A stretch of DNA of 64,000 bases from assembly GCA_902728285.1 (NCBI GenBank), contig CACVBU010000615.1, positions 445,764-509,763 of the forward strand, written 5' to 3'. Shown here one piece after another: positions 1 through 10,248 of this stretch (positions are counted from its first letter, which is position 1; every line of letters starts with the position of its first letter). Under the pieces are notes generated by a model. It made no database searches, had not been told where the DNA came from, and saw only the letters and a list, made by a program, of their open reading frames with translations. A program made the translations under genes and the position numbers. This DNA is from Clytia hemisphaerica. Its lineage: Eukaryota > Cnidaria > Hydrozoa > Leptothecata > Clytiidae.

Positions 1-139
1 ACTCTTTTTGTGGGGAAAATTCTGTTGCGGTTCACAGAACTGTAATTTCAAACTTTTTAAGCTGATATAACCGGAACACCTTGGCTAATATGAAGAATGT
101 TAACTCTTAAAATTTTGATTGTATTGAATATGGAATTAA

Positions 140-620
140 ACAATTGGAATCATTGTCTTGAACTTGGTACTTGGAGATTTTTCCCCATGCATTTATAATC
201 CATATAATGTGGAAAACTTTGGTCGTGGAGATTTTTTCCACGTGCGTTTTAAACGTGGAAACTTTTGTTGTGAATTTGGAGATTTTCTTCCCCGTGCATT
301 TAAAATGTGGAAAACTTTGGTTGTGAATTTGTAGACTGTTTTCCACGTGCGTTTTAAAGGCAAAAGGTTGAAACTTTTGTTATAAATTTGGAGATTTCTT
401 ACATGTGCATTTAAACAATGGAGAACTTTTGTTATGAATTTATTTTCTTCAATACGCGTTGAAAACGTGGAAAACTTTATAAATTTGGAGATTTCTTACA
501 CGTACATTTAAAAGATGGAAAACATTTGTTATGAATATATTTTCTTCAATGTGCGTTTAAAACTTGACATTTTCTTCCACATATCATATGCATTTAAAAA
601 ATGAAGAAAACTTTGTTCTC
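140..620. repeat. degenerate tandem array, unit about 50-60 bp
   Basis: The words 'gtggaaaacttt', 'aatttggagatttctt' and 'cacgtgcgttttaaa' recur in the same order about eight times with substitutions and small indels. It looks like an old, diverged minisatellite. Short reading frames over it are a by-product of the repeat. Nothing else is recognisable between 620 and 866. Confidence 0.75.
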
Positions 621-866
621 AATTGACAATTTTTTCAAGTGATTTCCTGACCTGGCATGACAACCTTTTTCCTTTTTTTCATTCTTTCATTTCAGATATT
701 TCCCCTTTTTGGCTAATATTTCTGGCAATAAGCGCTTAAAATAAAATAATATAATTATGCACTATCCCAAGGCCTTTTGATGTGTTCAATAACACAACAC
801 TCTACTCAGCAGGTGCGACGCCGGGTGACGGCTAGTATATACTAAAATCTAACTAAAGTCCACCTA

Positions 867-1278
867 CTCTTGGGTACCTAATAGCCGGGGGGATTGGAAT
901 TTAAGCGGGGGGGGGGGGTTCGAAAAAATCTCAAAACTTAATAAGAATTGGAATAAAAATGTCCTGGGTGGCAAATTTTTTAAAAGGAGGCTAATAGACC
1001 TTTTTTCAAAGAGGCCACCCTGTTGAATAATTATGTAGTCCAGCAGAAAAACAATGATAAAACCATGCATAATGTATACAATATACATGATACAGTAATT
1101 ATGCATGACTCTATCATTGTTTTTATGGCTGGAATACAAAATTATTCAACAGCACGTCCTCTTTGAAAAAAGGGACCAAAAATTAATAAGCGGGGGGGGG
1201 TGGAATAAGAATGTCCTGGGTGGAAATCTTCGAAAAATAAATTAGCGGGGGAGGGGGCGGCTATTAGGTACCCGAGAG
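867..1278. mobile_element. palindromic MITE with G-rich ends, TA target
   Basis: The left end CTCTTGGGTACCTAATAGCC is mirrored by GGCTATTAGGTACCCGAGAG on the right, and TA lies outside both ends. G-runs follow both ends. The core (about 1020-1150) is a second imperfect palindrome built on 'gttgaataatt...aattattcaac'. The internal phrase 'tgtcctgggtgg' occurs in both halves. No transposase is present, so it is non-autonomous. A broken relative lies at about 4320-4440. Confidence 0.8.
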
Positions 1279-1916
1279 TAACAAAAATTAAAGGTTGTCT
1301 AGCCAATTTGGTTACTGCATTGTTATTCTCAGTCGAGTTCAGCTTGGATATACTCCGTAATCCGTAGGTTTGAACCTTCGTCATCTTAGGAATAATCCTG
1401 CAAATACTAGCAATTGCATAAACGAATTTTGAAATTCTTGGGGACTTGTGTTGCTTGATGTTATCTGAGATAAAGCACTTTGAAATCTTTTGAGGACATC
1501 AATAATTATTTTATCATTCGTAAAGGAAATATTTATCCGCATCTTTGCGGCTCTTGTTTTATAAAAGATTTGGTCAAGTTTTAAAAGTCCAATAATCAAA
1601 TTTTGGAACCAAATGGCTGGAATTTCATCATCAGGAACCCTTTAAGTGGAATTTTGACGGTCTAAAAATATCGGAAATTTGATGTTTCCGTCATATTGGA
1701 CTGGTTGAGCCGATAAAAAGAAAAGTGGATATGTGCTTATAAGAAATAACGACCATAGATTCTTTCAAAACCTTAGAATAACTACTATAGTCAGATATTT
1801 ATGTCATATCAATGACAGTAGTCTCGTTTAGACGCTTTTAGGTCCTGTGAGTATTGATTTTTTCCATTTTCATCTTTAAGTCCATAGGATTTAGTTTTTA
1901 CTAAGATGCTGATATG
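1279..1916. other. intergenic, no recognised feature
   Basis: AT-rich sequence with short frames only. No splice-consistent coding stretch or repeat was recognised. Confidence 0.5.
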
Positions 1917-2610
1917 TAAAAAGCAGGGTAGCCAATTGGGGTAGCCAATTTGGCTAGGTTGTGGGATAGCCGTGTATTTCATAGACCAGAGTAAAAAATA
2001 AAAACTTTTTAGCGGCTGATAATCCTCTGAATGCCTGAGTTACTTTAGATATAATCAGGTATAACTAATTTACCTTAAAAGTAAATCATTTTTGGCCCAG
2101 CGCTAGCAATAGGGCCTTTCATTAGCACTTTTCCGTCCGTCCGTGTATCTGTCTGTCCGTTTTGGTAGAAACGGCGCTTAAAACCAGTAACACACTTTTT
2201 AATTTTGCCGTCTGGAGAAGGAAAAGCTTAGCTAAAGTCGGATACTGGCTATAAAAGATATATTTTCTGATTCCGCGCTCCTTCAAAACAATTTTCAAAA
2301 CAAAACAATATGGCGGTCGAAGCGAGGAGGCTGATTCATACTTTCTTGAACATTTTCTTTGCTTTAGTGGTCAAGAGACTTTCAAACCAAAGAAATTTGG
2401 TAATTATTTTTCTTTATAAACCTTTTTCAACATTCTGCCATATCTTATAGTCTTAGCTCAAGTTTTCATAAAGTTTTATGAGTGAAAATTCTACCTTAAA
2501 TCACTTTCATTTTTAGTTTCTTGTTTTCATGGTCAAAAAGACTTTATAAATTTTTAGGAAATAATGGCTTCTGATATAGAAATAAATAAACTGAAATGCA
2601 TCTGATGTGT

Positions 2611-3250
2611 AAAATTGAATAAGATTGGAACTTTTTTCTTGATGCTACATAAGAAAACAGTCACTTCTGGATCTGTCTCTGTTGAGGCTGTTAACAAGAC
2701 AACGGTGGTCAGTAGTGGTGGGACGTGGTATGATTTTCAAACTCAACACATAATTATTTCAAGTAAACTGATTCTGGAATTTGGTAATGGACACTAATAT
2801 GGAGCCCATGTGTAAATTGGAACAAGATTGAAACTTTTTCCATGATGCTACGCGTGAAAATGGTTATTTCTGGATCTGTCTCATTTGACGATTGGTGGCT
2901 TGATTTGTCAAACTCGACACAGAATTATTTCAAATAAGCTGATTATGGAATCATGTTAATGGAGACTAAAATGCAGCTCATGTGTAAATTTGAACAAGAT
3001 TAGGACTTTTTTCATGATTCTACACGTATATTAAATAAAATGGGTATTTTTGGATCTGTCGCATTAAACGATCGGTGGCTTGATTTTTCAAACTCGACTC
3101 ACATGATTATTTAAAGTATAAACTGATTCTGGAATCTGTTAATTGACACTAAAATGCAGCTCATGGGTAAATTTGAACTAGATTGAAACATTTTTCATGG
3201 TTACAATGCACGAACAGTGAAAATGGTCATTTCTGGATCTGTCACATAAC
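2611..3250. repeat. tandem array, about 3.5 diverged units of 174-202 bp
   Basis: Units begin near 2611, 2813, 2987 and 3169 with 'aaattngaacaagatt'. Each repeats 'ttctggatctgtc', 'caaactcgacac', 'attatttcaag' and 'atgcagctcatg' in the same order. The 60-residue open frame over the first unit does not persist in the others, so I do not call it coding. Confidence 0.85.
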
Positions 3251-3484
3251 TGTTAACTCACATTAAATCTCATGAATTATACTAGCCATAACTTTCATTA
3301 AGGTGCCACCGCAGCAAAACGAACACATAGAGTTGAATTTGCGTTCAAAAGGAATGATCTTAGCCCTACAGTATTTTTTGTTAAGAGTGACCTCTCATCT
3401 GAGACAAAATTCTTCCAAATGCTAACAAATGTGTCAAGGGAGTGATTTACAGTCTACTTAGAGTGACATCCGTGCCTTGTCTTA

Positions 3485-3560
3485 CACGTTTTTTATAAGA
3501 ACAATTTCATAAGAATACGAGGCTTAAATTTGGCCAAAACCTAAGAACAAATTAAGAAGA
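3485..3560 (+). mobile_element. half copy of the CACG MITE family
   Basis: It starts TA|CACGTTTTTTATAAGAACA. The segment through 'cgaggcttaaatttggcc' matches, in reverse orientation, the half copy at 16303-16379. The second inverted end is missing. Confidence 0.6.
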
Positions 3561-4432
3561 ATCTGAACCTCAGATTTCAGAAATTACTGAGAAGTACATG
3601 TTTCCATTTTAACTAATATTGACATTTAAGGCTGAAAAATCATATAAATTTAAGAGCAGCCCAGCCAAAATCATATGCCTACTGGTTTTTCCTATAAAAA
3701 GCGTATATATCTGAAGATACTGCTCTTCATATGTTATTTTACTAATGTACACGTTTAGCAACATAACTGTTCGAAAACTTTTAGTAGAGTAATATTTTTA
3801 ACCTATGAAGAGCGCTTAATAACTACTTGTGGTATAAAAAGGGAATTTCCCAGAAAAGGGAATTTCCTTAGATTCATTTAACTCTCCAGGGATAAGAAAA
3901 AGACAAACTGACATTTCAAAATGAGTAATCAGATCAAAATAACTCCGGAAAAGTCTTTTTGATGATGATAAAACAATAGAGACCGTAAGATAAGAATGCT
4001 ACCGTTAAGCGGAACTAAAATACTGAAAAACGCGCGCAAAATTATGAGATGTTTGCCCAACTTCCTTATGCGTGAAGCTATGAATGCCATCCTCAGAAGC
4101 TTTAGGCTTCCTCCGGTGGCAATTAGCCTTGATATGCAGACCATAAACTATTTTATCGTCTAGTTTTTTAAAGATTATTTTTCTGGTTTACGGTCTGGTC
4201 CAACTAACATGCCTGCAGGGATATTTCTCCCTGAATATGTGAGTGCACCTAATTGGTTAAAAAGCGCCCACTCACTATTTATTCGCGGGTTTTTAAAAAT
4301 ATTTTTCTATGGGCGCGCATAATTTATGGAAATTTTCCACCTAGGACATTTTTATTCCAACTCACCCTCCGCTTATTAAGTTTTGAGATTTTTTCCAACC
4401 TCACCCCGCTTATTCCAAACCCCCCAACTATT

Positions 4433-4747
4433 AGGTACCGTGAGATTGGGTAACTTGCATCAGTGGAGGCTAACATGCATAGCCCTCAAATGAAAGACCT
4501 GGCTGGTCATTAAAATACAAAATTAAATCAAAACAAAAGAGTAGAGCTGCGAGCGGAGCTGCGTAGTTGTATTTTAATGACCAGCCAGGTCTTTCATTTG
4601 AGGGCTATGCATGTTATGCATGTTATGTTAGCCTCCACTGATGCAAGTTACCCTCCACTGATGCAAGTTACCCTCCACTGATGCAAGTTACCCTCCACTG
4701 ATGCAAGTTACCCTCCACTGATGCAAGTTACCCAATCTCACGGTACC
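4433..4747. repeat. inverted repeat with one-sided 20-mer amplification
   Basis: The left arm (about 4433-4522) runs from 'ggtaccgtgagattggg' to 'gaccagccagg' read in reverse. The right arm (about 4566-4747) is its inverse around a roughly 45-bp spacer containing 'gagctgcgagcggagctgcg'. The left arm has one copy of the 20-mer CTCCACTGATGCAAGTTACC. The right arm has five head-to-tail copies (about 4633-4732). 'atgcatgttatgcatgtt' is also doubled only on the right. Confidence 0.9.
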
Positions 4748-5345
4748 TGAGAGTATTCAACCGGGTGAACCTGCGCCGGTTGGTAGGAGACCATTCAATA
4801 AAATTTCAAGCGTCTAATCAATGAGAAGTACAGCGGTGATTTTGGAAAAATTTTCCCTGTCTTCACTTTGATCCATGTCAACAGGGTCATACATTTGCTG
4901 TTTTGCACGCTCGTTTTCAACACGTTACTTTTCGCTGGGCCTTCAAGCCAACAGGCTTCTTGTTTGATGTTAAGATTGCCCATTGTTCCAGATTGTTTTG
5001 GTTTTCATTCTGAGTCTTTGTTAGAATGTTGGGGATCTGAAAATATTCTCTACTTTTCGCCATAAAAATGGTCTGGTCTGTAATTTTTCAGAGTGTGAGA
5101 GGAAAAAAGACAAGATGGCGACCGCACTCAGTAAACAGAAGTAGATTTTAGTACTTTAATAAAAATTACTACAATAACTAAAATTACGGATCAAATTTGA
5201 ACCTTTTTTCTTTAAAATGACTGTTAAAAGGTTCTAGTATTGAATTCTCACAAATTAAAGCACTAGACTTCAAAAATTTGGGCAGAAAAGGGGTACCCCA
5301 CAACCCAGCCCGATTGGGGTAGCCAATTGGCTACCCTGCTTTTTA

Positions 5346-6140
5346 GATCAACCCAATGTTGATTTGCATTGCGACACGTTCATATATGCTAAAGATTGTT
5401 GCAGTTGATGTTAGTATTCTTGATATGCATAGCAACACAGGGGTCAAATTCCAGTGTTATCGGGTGTTTCTGATAGGGAAAATGACGTAATCTTGACTTA
5501 CGCATATCAAGAATTACTCACTTGGATGGTAAAAGATTTTCACCTTTAGGCAAATTGGGAGAAATAAGATAGTAGTGTAAAGATTTTTACACTAAAAGAG
5601 ATAGCTTCGAAAAAAAGTTTATAAAAAGTGTAATATAAACAAGGAACTAAATGCTTAAGACGTTTAGATTAACTTTCCATATAAATGATGACAGCTTATC
5701 TCAAATCCTTATATAAACCAAGTGGACAAACAACTTCCAGTTTTCCGCGATGAAAGACAAAGTTTTTCGTCACGTCTTTAAAACGTCATGCCCATCAAAA
5801 GTCTTTTACTTTTAACCAATTTTAATCAATGAGATGATTCCTTTTTTGATGAAATTTCTAATCCAAAATAAAATATGTTCACATCAGCCAACACCATGAA
5901 AATTTGTAAATATTAAGAAAAAAAATTTCATTTCAAATTTTTGCTCTAAAAATGCTCATTTGCTCTAAAACAGTCAGAATGGTTTAAAGCTAGCAAGAGA
6001 AATATACCCACTGAATATTAAGGCTCGAAATCAATGAAATTCAAATCCCCAACAATAAATAACATAAGAATATCGATTCCCATTGAGTTTTGGTCCGCTA
6101 TTTTTACCCCGACGTGATTGAAAAAATCCTTCCGGTCCAG
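5346..6140. other. intergenic, no recognised feature
   Basis: AT-rich sequence with a small hairpin ('gtgtaaag...tttacac' near 5576). No gene or repeat family was recognised. Confidence 0.45.
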
Positions 6141-7100
6141 TGAGAAGGGGGTGTCAAATTGATGAGGAGCGCAAACTGTATCTTTGCCCTGAAAAAGCTA
6201 TGACATCCGAAATTGCTTCAGAAATTCTTAACTTTTTGAGATTTAACCCGGTTAACCACAGTATTAGATGCAAATGATGTATGCACCAAAATAGAAATCA
6301 GAATGTAAAATAATAACGCGGAAGTGGATCTAGATAGATTTTGGGTACTTATACTTTTAGCTCAGAAAAACGGATTTCAGAAGATAACGATCTGTATGAA
6401 CCTCTAAATTGGCAATAAAAGAAAAATGATTGAGCATCCATTCAAGAGTTGCAGTCTTTCCAATGTGTTCAAATGTAGCTTGCCAATCCTTCCTCTGTCC
6501 TGTTCAGTTAGACTGGCCGTTGACCCTGTGAAAACAATCGAAGGATTGTCTAAAAGTTCTAAATTACTAGGAAAAAATTCGGATTAAAATGTGTATTATG
6601 TTTCACTATCATTAAAAAATTGAGAAGGGGGTGTCAAATTGATGAGGAGCGCAAACTGTATCTTTGCCCTGAAAAAGCTATGACATCCGAAATTGCTTCA
6701 GAAATTCTTAACTTTTTGAGATTTAACCCGGTTAACCACAGTATTAGATGCAAATGATGTATGCACCAAAATAGAAATCAGAATGTAAAATAATAACGCG
6801 GAAGTGGATCTAGATAGATTTTGGGTACTTATACTTTTAGCTCAGAAAAACGGATTTCAGAAGATAACGATCTGTATGAACCTCTAAATTGGCAATAAAA
6901 GAAAAATGATTGAGCATCCATTCAAGAGTTGCAGTCTTTCCAATGTGTTCAAATGTAGCTTGCCAATCCTTCCTCTGTCCTGTTCAGTTAGACTGGCCGT
7001 TGACCCTGTGAAAACAATCGAAGGATTGTCTAAAAGTTCTAAATTACTAGGAAAAAATTCGGATTAAAATGTGTATTATGTTTCACTATCATTAAAAAAT
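6141..7100 (+). repeat. perfect tandem duplication, 2 x 480 bp
   Basis: Bases 6141-6620 and 6621-7100 match line by line with no difference seen, and identity stops at both outer edges. The unit contains no convincing gene. Perfect identity implies a very recent duplication, ongoing gene conversion or an assembly duplicate. Confidence 0.95.
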
Positions 7101-7114
7101 TTCCAAATATGAGG

Positions 7115-7250
7115 GTCTCTTTAACTCGAAGCTCCAAAAGTCGAATGTATTCTCAATCCGAACAAAGTTTTCTCGTCCCTTCAGTTAACAATGCCTTATA
7201 AACTTTTCCCCGTAATTCGAAATATCCTTCTCTCGAACAAATTTCTGTTG
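7115..7250. mobile_element. pogo/Tigger-like relic
   Basis: The phrases 'ttaactcgaag', 'cagttaacaatgccttataaac' and 'gtaattcgaaat' match the complete element at 19818-19989. The terminal bases are not recognisable. Confidence 0.5.
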
Positions 7251-7567
7251 TAGCAGCAAAAAAAAAAGAAGCACTTAAGAAGCGAGAGGATTTCAGATTA
7301 CAATTCGTCACAAACTAAGTGACAGAGTTAAAAATCCTTGTGATATTTAGCCAAGAGAGAGTGTTATGACATCATTCCATCGTTCATTCATTATTCAAAA
7401 AGTTTTACAGCTCAATAAGCTTAGTAGCAGTTACGCTGCGTTTGCGAATAAAATTTCTGGGAACTTAAACCAGACAGTTTTCTCAAGCTTAAGAAGTAAG
7501 ACTTAAGCCTCAAGAAAATTAAAACATTGAAACAATAAAATAAACTTAGAGGAAGCAAAAAGAATTA

Positions 7568-7785
7568 CACGTTTTTTTTGTAAGAACATCCAAAAATTTT
7601 GAAGCCTTTAGATGTTTTAACTTTTTGAGTTTTCAGCCTAAAAATGTTCTTAACATGTTTTGATTTTCATCATTTTTCGAGCATTTTTGCTCATTTTCCA
7701 AAGAAAAAGGGTGTTTTTTTAAATTTTCTTAACTTCTTCTTAACATTTTGGCCATCGAAGCCTTATGTTCTTATAAAAAAACGTG
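7568..7785. mobile_element. CACG MITE, complete copy (218 bp)
   Basis: The termini are CACGTTTTTTTTGTAAGAAC and GTTCTTATAAAAAAACGTG. They are inverted and flanked by TA on both sides, which is the Tc1/mariner-type target. The internal 'gttcttaac' and 'gaagcc' words recur. No coding capacity. Confidence 0.85.
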
Positions 7786-7981
7786 TATGAGAAACGTGAT
7801 GTAAAAAGTTTTAATAAACATTAGATAGTTCACGCAATGACGTTTTAATGTCTGTTGATTTAGGACTCTTTAAACGCCTCTTCTCCAAGCAAAATCTTTT
7901 TTGCTGACCAAATCAAAATTTTGATTTTTTGTCAAATTTCCAAAGATATTTTCTTAGCATTGATATTTTCTAATAGACCTA

Positions 7982-8310
7982 TACACACTCCCCACTGGAA
8001 AATTTGGAAAGAATTTCGTCCCCCGTGGGAAAATTCCCTCAAGTTTCAGCCCTATTGAAAAATCGACTTTGATTTCATCCCCATTCGATATTTAATATTT
8101 AAAAATTGCACTCCAATCCCATCCCCACTGGATTTTTTAACCTTGGGTCAACAGAATTCATATTCCCGTTGGGATTTCAAAAGGAGTTTTTATCCCCACT
8201 GAGGAAAAAAGTTCCACTGGGGCTGTGAGACAGGAATTACCTTTTCAAGGGTTCAGGATTGGAGAATTGTATTCAAAATTTCAAAATCTTATACACCCTT
8301 GTCTCAGTGA
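7982..8310. mobile_element. decayed member of the CACCCCTGT family
   Basis: Repeated boxes of 'ccccactgg', 'ccccatt' and 'tccccactga' and the end 'ggggctgtgagacagg' match the complete copies at 18192 and 20530. 'cacccttgtctcagtgaccgg' near 8292 is another family end. No intact inverted pair remains. Confidence 0.6.
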
Positions 8311-8921
8311 CCGGGTGGAAAACAATAAATCTCGTCAGGTTTTTCTTATATTATAGTATGGACAAGTCTGGTTTTACCATAATTCATTAATTTGAATACT
8401 TTCTTAATTTTGCAACTTAGAATCTCCGTAGAATTAACATATTATGTAAATTGTCACCTTTCCGACAAATTTACATATTACGTTAAAGTGCACTAAACCC
8501 GTTTAACGTTATATGTTAAATCACTGACTGAACATTCACGTAAGAGAATATGGCGTTAAGGGGGTGGCAAGGCGGAAATTCTTTTGGTGGCGAATTTATA
8601 AATGGTAGGCACAGAATTTTGCAGCTTGCTTGCCCTAATAAATGCATTCTTCAATCGGGTTGATAGAATAAATCGTTTTGCTGGGCTTGAGAATTCTAGT
8701 TTGTTTTGACTGGCTTACTCGTTATCCTACTGGGAATTAAAATTAAGCCATTCCTGGTAATCTTTTCACCGGGTTTTCCAGTGGGGGAGTCTGACCGGGT
8801 CAGAGATCAGAATAAGGAGTTAAGGAAAAATTGCCTGGTCGCTACGGATTAAGAAACTTTTTATAGGATAAGATTTCTATCTATTAAAATGCTTAACCCC
8901 ACTTAACTATCAAATTCAATT
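8311..8921. other. intergenic, no recognised feature
   Basis: No gene is seen. Two fragments near 8735-8800 ('tttcaccgggtttt', 'gtctgaccgggtcag') resemble G-box repeat debris. Confidence 0.4.
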
Positions 8922-8929
8922 TTACCGGG

Positions 8930-9205
8930 TCCATCCAAAGAGGAAAATCGAGACAAGAAAGTAGCCAAGGGAGGGGGAGGGCAGACTTGGGAAAAAGAGG
9001 TGTGGGAATGTGCCGCTGGTTAGGTTACCTTTTTTCACCTGAATGAGCACCAGGTAGGAGTCCCAAAAACACCAAAATAGAAAAGTTAGTCTCTCGTAGG
9101 GTACGTTTTTGGGGAATTTTGGGAAATTTGGGAAAAAAGTGGTCACCTTTTTCGAAAAAACGAGTCCCACGTAGGGTCCATTTTTCGAACCTTTGCGGGG
9201 AAAAT
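8930..9205. mobile_element. decayed poly-G-capped element
   Basis: The internal words 'gtaggagtccc', 'tctcgtagggta' and 'gagtcccacgtagggtcc' have the same plan as the 29730-30033 copy, read in the other direction. The poly-G/poly-C caps and target duplication are not preserved. Confidence 0.55.
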
Positions 9206-9442
9206 GTAGAGTATAAAACAACATAATCGTTTCAAATGATTGACGTCAAACAAATATATATTGGAGAGAAGTGCAAAAAAGTGTAAAAATAACATATAAC
9301 ACCAGACCAGAAAATTATTATTTATGTCATTTTGGTCAGCTTTGTGTGTTGCGACTTTCGAAGTGAATGAATAATGTTCTCAGTTGAAAGAATATTCGAA
9401 TATTATAAGAACTTACAACTAAGAACATCGTTCTTTCACTTC

Positions 9443-9835
9443 GACGAAGTGGTATACTGGTTATCATACTTGACATACGCCTGGGAGGCCCGAGTTCGAT
9501 ACCCCCCGTGTCTCTACGATTCACTTGGCAAGTAAATATACCTTCGCCCAGGTCAACCCATACCATGTGAGGGGAATTGGGTACCACTGCTCTGATACAA
9601 GATTGTGGGTAAATGAGACAGACATTGTGACGTGCCGTGGCACCCATAAGAATTGACCTCTCGTGAGCATCACTCTTCCAGTGTCGTTCGAGTGTCATGG
9701 TATACGCCATGGCTTTGCAGCTCCCGTCTGTCAAGTCACAGTGTCTGTCAGCGCTATGATTCCTACTCCTTCGTGTGTAGGACTCATTCCGAACGTATTC
9801 GGAGTGCTCATATCTATCTAAGAACTTCAAGGGGC
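9443..9835 (+). repeat. tRNA-derived SINE-like unit
   Basis: The first about 75 bp resembles a tRNA gene. An A-box-like TGGTATACTGG (9450-9460) is followed 31 bp later by a B-box-like GAGTTCGATACC (9492-9503), and 'gggaggcccgagttcgatacc' has the form of a T-arm. The downstream 300 bp is GC-richer than its surroundings and unrelated to tRNA, as in SINE bodies. The acceptor stem does not pair well, so I do not call a functional tRNA. The 3' limit is uncertain and no second copy is in the window. Confidence 0.6.
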
Positions 9836-10123
9836 TAAGGTTCTATTCATAATTTAACTTTAGTATCTAAGTTCAAAAGACAATCAAAAATGAATATCAA
9901 TTCTTAGAGTTGTAAAGCCATCGGTGTTATCAGAAATTACGAAAGCTGTCTAACTGTCTTTTTTACTTTTTCCGAATGTAGTTCTTATAAAATCTAGCAC
10001 ACAAAACTAGAACGTAGTGCGAAAAGAAAACATTACGTCTTATGTTTTCATACGCAATAGAAAGACGATATTTTGTTTTGCCTTATGTGTAGGATGATAT
10101 GACACATAGCTGAACTTGACCCT

Positions 10124-10131
10124 TATAAAAG
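10124..10131 (+). promoter_or_regulatory. TATA box of the MMP gene
   Basis: TATAAAAG lies 118 bp before the MMP start codon. This would place transcription initiation near 10155 and give a short 5' UTR with no upstream ATG that I noticed. Confidence 0.65.
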
Positions 10132-10248
10132 GACTGACAATCTGACAGGTTAAAATCAGAAATCAAAAACAGGTCTCAGAGAGAAGACCAAATATACAAG
10201 AAACTAGTATAAAGAAAAGAATTGGGGAAAATAACAAACGAGCAAAGA

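Larger units (their letters stand above)
1917..5345. mobile_element. large composite element bounded by inverted 'GCAGGGTAGCCAATTGG' ends
   Basis: The left end reads TAAAAAGCAGGGTAGCCAAT. The right end is its inverse, ATTGGCTACCCTGCTTTTTA, and a second subterminal block ('aggttgtggg' / 'cccacaaccc') is also inverted. The 3.4-kb interior has no long reading frame. It holds a tandem array (2611-3250), a half copy of the CACG MITE (3485-3560) and the 4433-4747 inverted repeat. 'atggcgg' and 'gatggcg' words near 2310 and 5113 sit close to the two ends. It is probably an old non-autonomous DNA transposon, but chance convergence of two smaller elements is possible. Confidence 0.55.

Noticed and set aside
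4633-4732. CRISPR-like array
   Set aside because: The 20-bp units are directly adjacent without spacers, and the context is animal nuclear DNA.
9443-9516. Functional tRNA gene
   Set aside because: The A and B boxes are present but the acceptor stem and anticodon arm do not pair convincingly, and a long non-tRNA body follows.
9336-9830. 164-codon frame on -
   Set aside because: It spans the tRNA-like SINE unit antisense and has no protein motif.
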